This document shows, piece after piece, positions 57,641-64,000 of a DNA stretch of 64,000 nucleotides (position 1 is its first letter; each line of letters opens with the position of its first letter). Below the pieces are notes generated by a model. It saw nothing but the letters and a program-made list of their open reading frames with translations, did not search any database and was not told the origin of the DNA. The stretch lies in contig NZ_AMBZ01000004.1 in assembly GCF_000293805.1 (NCBI RefSeq), positions 616,735 to 680,734 of the forward strand, read 5' to 3'. A program made the translations under genes and the position numbers. Source of the DNA: Paenibacillus alvei DSM 29 (GTDB lineage Bacteria; Bacillota; Bacilli; Paenibacillales; Paenibacillaceae).

Positions 57641-57669
57641 ATAATACCGAACAAATATTCGTATATCAA
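57641..57669 (-). promoter_or_regulatory. SOS promoter with a LexA box between -35 and -10
   Basis: On the minus strand TTGATA (57664-57669) and TATTAT (57641-57646) lie exactly 17 bases apart. The LexA box CGAATATTTGTTCG (57648-57661) fills the spacer. It sits about 120 bases before the start of the minus-strand gene. The same region also forms a longer dyad with GTTCGTATTAT. Confidence 0.72.
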
Positions 57670-57780
57670 GGGGCATACGTAGTCAAAAGTATGGAAAATC
57701 GGTACAATAAGGACGACATCTCAACGAATACAGCAGCATTCGCACACAGAGCGGGAAATAAGATAAGGAGGTAGTCGGGG

Positions 57781-58302
57781 ATGAGAATGACACTGCATCG
57801 GGGAGAGGTATTGTTTAGACAAGGAGATCCCGGAACATATTTGTACCGCATCATAAGCGGGCTATGTAAAGTAACACGCTTGCATGAGAATGGCAATATT
57901 ATTTTATTCAACCTCATATATACGGGCGAAATTGTCCCTCATCATTCGTTGATTTCACCGAAGGAATGCCATGGCACAGCAACCGCGATGGTGAAGACAG
58001 AAGTAGAACGAATTCCTGCTGAGGAGTGGTATGAAGGATTACGGCGGCAACCAGACAAGGCGCTGGACATCGCGAGGCTGCTTCAGGATAAGCTGCGCTT
58101 CATGCAGCAGCGCATAGATCATTTAACCATTGGAACCCCAAGTGAACGATTGCAGCTGCTGACAGCTTGGTTACGCAGTTATACAGAGCAAATGCCTATT
58201 ACCGAATTATTGACGCAAGAGGAAATCGGTCAATTTATCGGTGTTAGGCGGGAAACGGTGAATCGGCTTCTGCGTCAAGGTCACGGCGGAGAGGATGGCT
58301 GA
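57781..58302 (+). CDS. Crp/Fnr-family regulator, short form
   Basis: 173 residues. A cyclic-nucleotide-binding-like beta roll (GEVLFRQGDPGTYLYRIISGLCKV, NLIYTGEIVPH) is followed by a dimer helix and the recognition helix (LTQEEIGQFIGVRRETVNRLLR). It lacks about 20 residues at the N-terminus and ends just after the recognition helix, without the usual wing, so either it is naturally short or a frame error truncates it near 58280. It is divergent from the SOS-controlled gene. GGAGG precedes the start. Confidence 0.78.
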   Translation: MRMTLHRGEVLFRQGDPGTYLYRIISGLCKVTRLHENGNIILFNLIYTGEIVPHHSLISPKECHGTATAMVKTEVERIPAEEWYEGLRRQPDKALDIARLLQDKLRFMQQRIDHLTIGTPSERLQLLTAWLRSYTEQMPITELLTQEEIGQFIGVRRETVNRLLRQGHGGEDG

Positions 58303-58464
58303 TGAGCGTGGAAGAATAAGAGAATAGGTTCTCTGGCATGTAGCGGGTTGGCATGAGAGACGGCGTATAAATTACGAATTCGATATGGAGGTTTTGTTTG
58401 GAGATGAAATATCCTTTAATAGGATAATCATTCGTATTTTACATTCATAATGGAGGATAACGTT

Positions 58465-58983
58465 TTGCTTGAAACGAACCGCTGTATACTTAGCACATTG
58501 GACACTGAAGATTATGAAGGTGTCAAAAAATTGTATGTCAATGAAGAGGTGCGGAAATATCTTGGAGGGGCATGGAAAGAGGAGGAGGCGATCAAAGGCA
58601 GCTTCAACCGAATGCTTGCTTCGCAGGAAGGAACATCGTTCTGGATGATTCGAGAAAAGCAAACGAATGCATGTATCGGGTTAATTTCTCTGGATCTTCA
58701 TCATGACGGTGAAAGTACGGAGGTTTCTTATGAACTGCTGCCTGAATGGTGGGGCTCTGGATACGCGACAGAAACTGTTACAGCCGTGATTGAGCATGCC
58801 TTCCACGTGTTGGGGCTGCCCGAGGTAGTAGCCGAAACACAGGCAGCAAACAAGGCTTCCCGCAGGCTGCTTGAACGAGTCGGCATGAGCTTTCGGAGCA
58901 CTGTGCAGCGGTTTGGGGAACCGCAAACAATATACGGGATCACAAATCCGATAGGAGCAATCACTGGGAATGCAAGACGATAG
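58465..58983 (+). CDS. GNAT-family N-acetyltransferase
   Basis: 172 residues. LETNRCILSTL, EVSYELLPEWWGSGYATETVTAVIEHAF (acetyl-CoA binding) and ASRRLLERVGMSFRST are typical of the RimJ/RimL-like branch that acetylates protein N-termini or amines. GGAGG at 58452-58456 points to the TTG at 58465 rather than the ATG at 58450, which overlaps it. The substrate is unknown. It lies just left of the cotJ operon. Confidence 0.82.
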   Translation: MLETNRCILSTLDTEDYEGVKKLYVNEEVRKYLGGAWKEEEAIKGSFNRMLASQEGTSFWMIREKQTNACIGLISLDLHHDGESTEVSYELLPEWWGSGYATETVTAVIEHAFHVLGLPEVVAETQAANKASRRLLERVGMSFRSTVQRFGEPQTIYGITNPIGAITGNARR

Positions 58984-59044
58984 AATCCGAACTTCTTTTT
59001 CTTTGTATAAAAATAAGACTTTGACACATATCCCGCAGCTCCTC

Positions 59045-59091
59045 AAGCCAAGGTGCACAGAAAATTCAAATCTGTCACACCTTGGCTTTAA
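59045..59091 (+). terminator. Hairpin terminator between the GNAT gene and cotJA
   Basis: AAGCCAAGGTG and CACCTTGGCTT pair, with an inner ACAG/CTGT pair. The T-tract is short. Confidence 0.65.
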
Positions 59092-59177
59092 TTATGTACA
59101 TGGGACATTCCTATTCTTTCATACAAGTAAGAGATCGAGAAATGCGAACATGAAAGCAAGGAGGCGCAAAGAGTGTC

Positions 59178-59495
59178 ATGGAACACGAATTACAGCGAAA
59201 TTTAGCTTCAAGAGAGTTGCCGCCGGTTGAACAGCAAGCGAGGAACAGTTGTTGTCCAACGGAACAGGCAATCCCGCAAGATCGTGTATACGTCCCGTTC
59301 CGAAGCCCATGTGATCCTTGTCCACCACTGCCTTATTCGGTATATGTCGTTCCCATTAACCAATTTATTACGTTTCAGCCGCCCAACCTTCCGCAGTTCC
59401 CGCCAGAACAGGCGTTGCGCTGTGGAACCTTATGGCCTGCTCTATACAGTCCATATCATTCCCGCAGAACGCAGCGAGGGGAGGGGGAACTTTGA
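59178..59495 (+). CDS. cotJA: Spore coat protein CotJA
   Basis: 105 residues. The core VYVPFRSPCDPCPPLPYSVYV followed by FQPPNLPQFPPEQALRCGTLWPALYSPY is diagnostic. CotJA needs CotJC for assembly into the mother-cell coat. In B. subtilis the cotJABC operon is made by sigma-E in the mother cell. CATACAAG at 59128-59135 could be part of a sigma-E -10, but I see no convincing -35. Confidence 0.93.
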   Translation: MEHELQRNLASRELPPVEQQARNSCCPTEQAIPQDRVYVPFRSPCDPCPPLPYSVYVVPINQFITFQPPNLPQFPPEQALRCGTLWPALYSPYHSRRTQRGEGEL

Positions 59496-59497
59496 CG

Positions 59498-59767
59498 ATG
59501 AGTGTACATCCCTTTCAAACCGAAGAATATCGCAGAAGCTTGGAGCAGCTGCAAGTAATTGATTTTGTACTGTTGGAATTAAATTTATACTTGGACACTC
59601 ATCCAGGAGATTTACAGGCTATTCAGCAATTCAATTATTACGTAACGGAACGGATGAAGGTCGCCCATCATTTTCAGGAGCAATACGGGCCATTAATGAA
59701 CTATGGACATTCTTATTCTGGTTGTCCGTGGACATGGGCTACAACACCATGGCCTTGGCAAATTTAA
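59498..59767 (+). CDS. cotJB: Spore coat protein CotJB
   Basis: 89 residues. EEYRRSLEQLQVIDFVLLELNLYLDTHPGD and the C-terminal YGHSYSGCPWTWATTPWPW are typical CotJB. The ATG at 59498 lies two bases after the cotJA stop, with GGGGAGGGGG upstream. Second gene of the cotJ operon. Confidence 0.9.
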   Translation: MSVHPFQTEEYRRSLEQLQVIDFVLLELNLYLDTHPGDLQAIQQFNYYVTERMKVAHHFQEQYGPLMNYGHSYSGCPWTWATTPWPWQI

Positions 59768-59818
59768 CTGTAGGCAAGAGACTGCTGAGAAACTTGGTGA
59801 ATGGGAGGGGACGCGGAG

Positions 59819-60034
59819 TTGTGGATCTATGAGAAAAAGCTGCAATATCCAGTACGCGTTAGCAAGTGTGATCCTCGTATGGGGAAGCTGTTAATGGAGC
59901 AGTACGGGGGGGCGGATGGAGAGTTGGCGGCAGCGCTGCGCTATTTAAATCAGCGTTATACGATTCCTGATAAAGTGATCGGGCTGTTGACAGACATCGG
60001 CACGGAGGAATTCGCGCCATCATGTTATCAGTGA
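59819..60034 (+). CDS. cotJC: CotJC 5' fragment, cut by a mobile element
   Basis: The TTG at 59819 (MWIYEKKLQYPVRVSKCDP) has GGGAGGGG eight bases before it and matches the start of CotJC, a manganese-catalase-like coat protein of about 190 residues. The match runs through YGGADGELAAALRYLNQRY and VIGLLTDIGTEEFA, then stops; the frame runs on into PSCYQ and ends at 60034. The missing two thirds, including the metal-binding residues, must lie beyond the element to the right or be lost. The breakpoint is near 60012-60018. Confidence 0.88.
   Translation: MWIYEKKLQYPVRVSKCDPRMGKLLMEQYGGADGELAAALRYLNQRYTIPDKVIGLLTDIGTEEFAPSCYQ
60012..60020. other. Probable attachment junction (attL or attR) in cotJC
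   Basis: Similarity to CotJC ends within GAATTCGCG at 60010-60018. The recombinase gene ends at 60028, so the crossover core is expected within about ten bases to the left. The matching end is outside the window and the core cannot be fixed. Confidence 0.5.
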
Positions 60035-61620
60035 TGACGCGGCAATACTGGGTGCAATTCGAGTTCGAAGTCATCTGGCTTATTGTGCCATCTCCCACCG
60101 CGCTCTTTTAAATAAACGACTTTGTTCAGAACAGACAAAAGTAAATCATTTCGAAGTTCTGGTTTGTCTGTAGTAAAGTAGGTATCGATCACATATTGAA
60201 CTTTAGGTATGATTTGTTGTTTAGCCTCTTTGTATTTGGAATCTTGTTCAATATCGCGCTTAACAACAATGATCGAATTATTTATGTCGCCTATTTTTCT
60301 TTTAACTTTTGCACTCTATCCATATATTTTTCAACTGTGTATATCCCTTGTTCAAGCAAGTCATCTAAATTGTCTAGTTGGGTTGTGACAGTTTCCAATT
60401 CTTTTTCGAGCTTAGTTAATGCTGATCTTTTAACTGTTGTTGTGTCTACTCGCTTTTCTTCGACTGGCCTAATGCTGTCCCATTGTGCCTTATAAGATGA
60501 TAGCCACTGTTTCAGACCTTCAATTATTTTTCTTCAACTAGATATAAGAATGAACTTTTGTTACCGCATCGTGGTAATTGACACATTAATGTATCTGGAT
60601 AGTCACCTGGATGTGGTCTTCGAACCATCTTCCTTCCACACTTGGCACATACAACCAGTCCACTTAATGGGTTTTTGATTACATATTTATCAGGGACAGG
60701 CTTTGCTGGATTCTTACTTAGTATTTCTTGCGCCATAAACCATGTTTCCTTAGAGATGATAGCTTCATGTCTACCTTTATAGAGCTCCATATTTTCTATA
60801 CTTGCGCGCGGTCTAGACTTTGATATGATCCCGTCTTTTCTTTTTTTCACAATCCGCCTAGACCCCCACTTAATCATTCCGTAATATACGGGGTTACGCA
60901 ATATAGCGGATATTGTAGGCACTGTCCATGGACCTCCAGAAATAGTAGGAATCTTTAATAAGTTTAGTTTTTTGCGATATTACCCGTACCAATTCGGTGA
61001 TATATCCCATTTTTATCCGGTTCGCCATAACAATAAAGATCAAATATCAGTTTAACAATTTCAGACCGTTCATTCTTTTCAAGTGTATAACCCTTCTCGT
61101 TTATAAGTTTTACTCTATCATATCCATAAGGGGCCTTGTTACCAACATATTTCCCCTCTTTAACAGACGAAATTCTACCATTCTGCAAACGTCTATTAAT
61201 TGTCTTGAATTCCCGCCTAGACATAAATAAACCGAATTCGAAGTACTCTTCGTCAAACTCATTATTAGGATCGTAAGTTTTCGTTGGTGTAATGATCTTT
61301 GTACCGGAATATTTGAATGTCTGTGCCACAATGCCTTGATCAACTGTATCTCCACGAGCTAGTCGCTCAACTTCTACTACAAGGACTCCAGTCCAAACAC
61401 CTTGTTCCACATCACGTAAGAGATCTTGAACAACTTCTCTTTCTATGATTGTCTCGCCTGATACTATTTCCTTATACTCTTTTGAAATATGTATGTTTAA
61501 TCGTTTGGCCAGATCAAATAAAATCCGTCTGTGACGTTCAAGTGTTTCGCCTTCTCCTCGAGCCTCAGCTTCTATATCTGATCTCGATTTCCGCAAATAA
61601 AGACAATATGTATCATTCAT
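60028..61620 (-). CDS. Large serine recombinase/integrase, three frameshifts
   Basis: 531 residues when repaired. Catalytic Ser12 lies in YLRKSRSD, followed by ERLARGDT and GRISSVKEGKYVG of the resolvase domain; then a recombinase domain (LRNPVYYGMIKWGS), a zinc ribbon (CAKCGRKMVRRPH, MCQLPRCGN) and a coiled coil (LTKLEKELETVTTQLDNLDD). The frame breaks three times, each in an A run one base short on the gene strand: 60968-60973, 60527-60531 and 60294-60298. Adding an A each time gives one open frame that ends with the TGA at 60028-60030, inside the cotJC junction. It should cut and join the att sites that bound the element. It overlaps the repressor by eight bases. Confidence 0.88.
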
Positions 61621-62266
61621 TATATCCCTCCTCAGGAATGTGGAAGTGCCCCATGTACAATCCGCATACTCTTATATCGCTAGGCAATACTTCTAACGTT
61701 TCATAATCTTTATTCTCTGGTTCAAGATGAATATAAGGCGAACTCTGACTCCAACGCATTCGTTTTAATGAACCTTCCTCGCCACCTACGATCACAGCTA
61801 CAATTTGTCCGTTATATTCGGCCCAATTAGCTTTCTTCAAGTAGACGATGTCATTATGATGGATTCCTGCGTTCATCATCGAATTCCCTTGTACACGTAA
61901 AGCAAAGTCTGGTATGGATTTTTTGTGGAAAGGATACATTATGTACTCTTCAATTAGTTCGTCTGCAATTATACCGTTACCAGCACAGATTGAACCGATA
62001 AGAGGGATAAGGTTACTTTGAGTGATGATGGATTTTTTATTTTCTAATTCAGGGTTGTCTGTCTTCAACAATAAATATGCAGTTGTTGTATGTAAAATAT
62101 CAGCAATAGTAGAAAGAGTATCGCTTGGCGGAATGCTTTTATCTCTTTCATAACTAGAAATGTTCGCAGGACTCATTTCAAGAGATGAGGCTAGTTGTTC
62201 CTGGGTCATTTTGTTTTTAACCCTTAGGTGACGAATACGTTTACCAATTGAATCAAGGTTGTCCAT
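61613..62266 (-). CDS. CI/LexA-like phage repressor (HTH + S24 peptidase)
   Basis: 217 residues. The N-terminal XRE helix-turn-helix is MTQEQLASSLEMSPANISSYERDKS. The C-terminal S24 domain has the catalytic Ser in QGNSMMNAG and the Lys in GSLKRMRW; the bond ICAG-NG fits the Ala-Gly self-cleavage site. DNA damage and RecA would cause cleavage and induction. The gene lies directly before the integrase with an eight-base overlap, so the repressor and recombinase are made together. Confidence 0.9.
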   Translation of the reverse strand: MDNLDSIGKRIRHLRVKNKMTQEQLASSLEMSPANISSYERDKSIPPSDTLSTIADILHTTTAYLLLKTDNPELENKKSIITQSNLIPLIGSICAGNGIIADELIEEYIMYPFHKKSIPDFALRVQGNSMMNAGIHHNDIVYLKKANWAEYNGQIVAVIVGGEEGSLKRMRWSQSSPYIHLEPENKDYETLEVLPSDIRVCGLYMGHFHIPEEGYNE

Positions 62267-62286
62267 TTAAGACACTCCGTTCACAA

Positions 62287-62351
62287 CAAATTTAGGACAA
62301 AATAAATTTGTGTAAATAGTAGTTGCACAAATTATATTTGAGTTGTATAAT
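62287..62351. promoter_or_regulatory. Operator-promoter region of the repressor switch
   Basis: A rightward promoter has TTGCAC (62323-62328) and TATAAT (62346-62351) exactly 17 bases apart. Operators of the form CAAAT-N3-ATTTG are seen: CAAAATAAATTTG (62298-62310, one mismatch) and CAAATTATATTTG (62328-62340, inside the promoter spacer), 30 bases apart. A wider dyad, CAAATTTA...TAAATTTG, covers 62287-62310. The leftward repressor promoter must overlap it. Confidence 0.78.
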
Positions 62352-62377
62352 GGACGACAAGGAGGTGAAATGATAAG

Positions 62378-62619
62378 ATGCCCATCAAAAAAGCACAGAC
62401 AGAGTTTATCTCAAGCAGTTGAGGGAAGCTAAAGGGACTCAACGTTTGGTAGCAGGTGACCTTAAAATAACTGAATCTCATTTGCGGGGGATAGAGAGTG
62501 GCAGCTCCTATCCTAGTACAAAGTTGTTGTTTAGGATTTCGAATTATTTAGGCGCGTCTGTTTATGAATTGTTTCCTGAGTTAAATGAACCGTCTTTTTA
62601 TAGTTCTGACTCAAATTAA
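62378..62619 (+). CDS. Cro-like XRE-family protein, one frameshift
   Basis: About 80 residues when repaired. AAGGAGGTG at 62359-62367 fits the ATG at 62378 (MPIKK...). The run of six As at 62387-62392 breaks the frame; a seventh A gives TDRVYLKQLREAKGTQRLV, then an XRE helix-turn-helix (GDLKITESHLRGIESGSSYP). As written only the segment from 62419 is open. It is the first gene of the rightward transcript and is probably the Cro counterpart of the repressor. Confidence 0.78.
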
Positions 62620-62650
62620 ATTTGCATTATATTGTATTATGTCCTATGAA
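62612..62650 (+). promoter_or_regulatory. Third operator and possible second promoter
   Basis: CAAATTAAATTTG (62612-62624) is a perfect CAAAT-N3-ATTTG site at the end of the Cro-like gene. TTGCAT (62622-62627) and TATGAA (62645-62650), 17 bases apart, may be a promoter overlapped by it. A weaker copy, CAAATTAAATTG, lies at 62733-62744. Confidence 0.5.
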
Positions 62651-62759
62651 TCAAATTATATACAATAAATTTCGGTTGCGCAACTACTATTTGCGGTTTT
62701 ATTTGGTATGCGCATTAAAAATATCCAAATATCAAATTAAATTGAGTAGCGGAGGTAAG

Positions 62760-62990
62760 ATGAGTGTACAAGCAATAAAGCATACACATGGTTACAGGGG
62801 TGATGTACCTGTGGCAGATGAGAGGATTAAGAAAGGCAATGTTGTGGAGACATACTACTCAGGCAATACGGTGATTAAGATTTGTGATGATTACATTGTC
62901 ACATCGGAAGAAGAAATACAAAAAGTATTGCGGAATTATCATTTAGCCGGCTGGGCAATTATTCTTAGTAATCAAGCAAAAGTCACATGA
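62760..62990 (+). CDS. Small phage protein of unknown function
   Basis: 76 residues, MSVQAIKHTHGYRGDVPVAD followed by VVETYYSGNTVIKICDDYIV. No recognised domain. GCGGAGGTAAG precedes the ATG at 62760; the frame is open from 62622, but that start has no ribosome site. It lies between the Cro-like gene and the antirepressor. Confidence 0.6.
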   Translation: MSVQAIKHTHGYRGDVPVADERIKKGNVVETYYSGNTVIKICDDYIVTSEEEIQKVLRNYHLAGWAIILSNQAKVT

Positions 62991-63072
62991 GAGCCGCAAG
63001 GCTTTCATAAGTAGACAAGCCTAGACAACTTTCATTCTAGCAGAAAGGAAAATATATGAAAGGAGAAAGGAT

Positions 63073-63867
63073 ATGAATCAATTACAAGAATTTAATCGCT
63101 CCACAATCAGTAGTGTTGAAATCGCAGGAATGATGAAAATCAGCCATTGGGAAGTTTTGAGAAAGCTAGATGGAACGGAAAAGGTGAAGGGTATCATCCA
63201 AACTTTTACTGACAACAAAATTGTGGTGAGTGATTATTTCATTGAATCAAGCTACAAAGATGCATCTGGAAAGGTAAACAAGTGTTACGAGCTTACAAAG
63301 ATGGGCTGCGAGTTTCTTGCAAATAAGTTCACTGGAGAAAAAGGGATTCTGTTCACAGCAATGTATGTCAAACGCTTTAACGAAATGGAGCGTAATGCAA
63401 ACCAACCATCATATGCAATAGAAGATCCTATTTTTAGGGCGCAACGATGGATTGAAGAACAGAAAGAAAAGAAGGCACTAGAAACCAAGTCGCTTATGCT
63501 GGAGCAGCGAATCGCAGAGTATGAACCAAAGATAAGCTACCTTGACCGCATATTACAGTCTAAAGGCACTGTGACGATTACGCAGATTGCCAAGGACTAC
63601 GGAATGAGCGGACAGGCACTGAATTTAATCCTTCACGAAGAGAAGGTGCAATACAAGCAAAATAAGCAATGGCTTCTTTACCGCGAGCATCATAGTGAGG
63701 GATATACCAAGTCGGAAACGATTGATATCACACGGAGCAATGGCGATCCAGATGTAACAATGAACACGCGATGGACTCAAAAGGGACGGTTGTTCATTCA
63801 TAAGATATTGGAACGCCGGGGAATTGTTCCTATGATGGATCGCGAGCCAAGTAGAAAAGCCAATTAA
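63073..63867 (+). CDS. Phage antirepressor (Rha N-terminal domain with KilAC C-terminal domain)
   Basis: 264 residues. The N-terminal part (SSVEIAGMMKISHWEVLRKLDG, then CYELTKMGCEFLANKFTG) is the Rha regulatory domain. A coiled region (residues about 120-160) is followed by the KilA-C/ANT domain (TITQIAKDYGMSGQALNLILHEE, MNTRWTQKGRLFIHKIL). Such antirepressors bind or remove the phage repressor. AGGAGAAAGGAT precedes the ATG. Confidence 0.85.
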   Translation: MNQLQEFNRSTISSVEIAGMMKISHWEVLRKLDGTEKVKGIIQTFTDNKIVVSDYFIESSYKDASGKVNKCYELTKMGCEFLANKFTGEKGILFTAMYVKRFNEMERNANQPSYAIEDPIFRAQRWIEEQKEKKALETKSLMLEQRIAEYEPKISYLDRILQSKGTVTITQIAKDYGMSGQALNLILHEEKVQYKQNKQWLLYREHHSEGYTKSETIDITRSNGDPDVTMNTRWTQKGRLFIHKILERRGIVPMMDREPSRKAN

Positions 63868-63883
63868 GAAAGGGGATATGAAC

Positions 63884-64000
63884 ATGGATGCTTTAGGGAA
63901 ACCTACCCGCCGAATGTTTTATGTAGTAATTGCTGGTCTGACATTGTCCATAACTTTCAATGTTTGGGTCAATATCGAAAAAAACAAGCTCAACCAGCAA
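63884..64000 (+). CDS. Small membrane protein, cut by the window edge
   Basis: The frame MDALGKPTRRM then FYVVIAGLTLSITFNVWVNI is open to the last base, 39 codons. It contains one hydrophobic segment. AAAGGGG at 63869-63874 precedes either the ATG at 63878 or that at 63884. No function can be given. Confidence 0.55.
   Translation, partial: MDALGKPTRRMFYVVIAGLTLSITFNVWVNIEKNKLNQQ

Larger units (their letters stand above)
60012..64000. mobile_element. Prophage-like element inserted in cotJC (left end; right end outside the window)
   Basis: From the cotJC breakpoint to the window edge the genes are a serine recombinase, a cleavable repressor, a Cro-like gene, a small protein, a Rha/KilAC antirepressor and a partial membrane protein, an early-lysogeny cassette. 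The region is clearly AT-richer than the core. No structural phage genes are visible within the 4 kb shown. Confidence 0.85.

Noticed and set aside
60012..64000. tRNA gene as the integration target of the element
   Set aside because: No tRNA-like sequence is visible at the junction; the target is the cotJC coding sequence.

Overview
The window comes from a low-to-medium GC, endospore-forming Firmicute, most likely a Paenibacillus or close relative. The evidence is the spore genes (cotJA, cotJB, cotJC, spoVM, spoVIF-like), the long Bacillus-type housekeeping order, strong Shine-Dalgarno sites and many Rho-independent hairpins. The first 48 kb is chromosomal core and reads mostly on the + strand. 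The right-hand end (from about 60 kb) and a small patch at 51.8-54.4 kb look AT-rich and acquired.

Layout. 0-10.6 kb: GAF-GGDEF protein, lipoprotein, M29 aminopeptidase, HPr-like protein, ylaN, Ca2+/H+ antiporter, Asp23 protein, ftsW, yugN, M20 amidohydrolase, CBS protein. 10.7-18 kb: bacterial XPB helicase with its overlapping partner, ricF (ylbF), ylbG, LysR and PHP genes. 18-48 kb: rqcH, P-type Ca2+ ATPase, dapF, homocysteine methyltransferase/MTHFR, yicC, remA, gmk, rpoZ, coaBC, priA, def, fmt, rsmB, rlmN, prpC, prkC, rsgA, rpe, a small membrane protein, spoVM, rpmB, yloU, fakA-like, degV, recG and a spoVIF-like gene. This nearly matches the B. subtilis yloA-recG order. It joins nucleotide supply, the start and quality control of translation, Ser/Thr phospho-signalling and replication restart. 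48-59 kb: cupredoxin lipoprotein, WYL regulator, DinB-fold protein, HMCES/YedK protein, a uvrX remnant, an autoregulated MarR gene with a membrane-anchored protein, an orphan 377-residue protein, an SOS-controlled uvrX-yolD operon, an SOS-controlled paralogue of the YolD-side protein, a Crp/Fnr regulator and a GNAT enzyme. 59.2-60.03 kb: the cotJ operon, whose third gene stops abruptly at about codon 68.

60.03 kb to the right edge: a mobile element (prophage-like) inserted in cotJC. It begins with a large serine recombinase that converges on the cotJC fragment, followed by a cleavable CI/LexA-type repressor, an operator-promoter region, a Cro-like gene, a small protein, a Rha/KilAC antirepressor and a partial membrane protein. 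The layout matches elements that interrupt sporulation genes and are excised in the mother cell, such as skin in sigK. The other end lies outside the window.

Quality warning. At least nine single-base frame breaks hit genes that should be intact: ftsW, priA, rlmN, prkC, the Y-family polymerase, the serine recombinase (three times) and the Cro-like gene. Seven lie in homopolymer runs that are one base short. This looks like sequencing or assembly error rather than gene decay, so I give full spans for these genes and mark the breaks.
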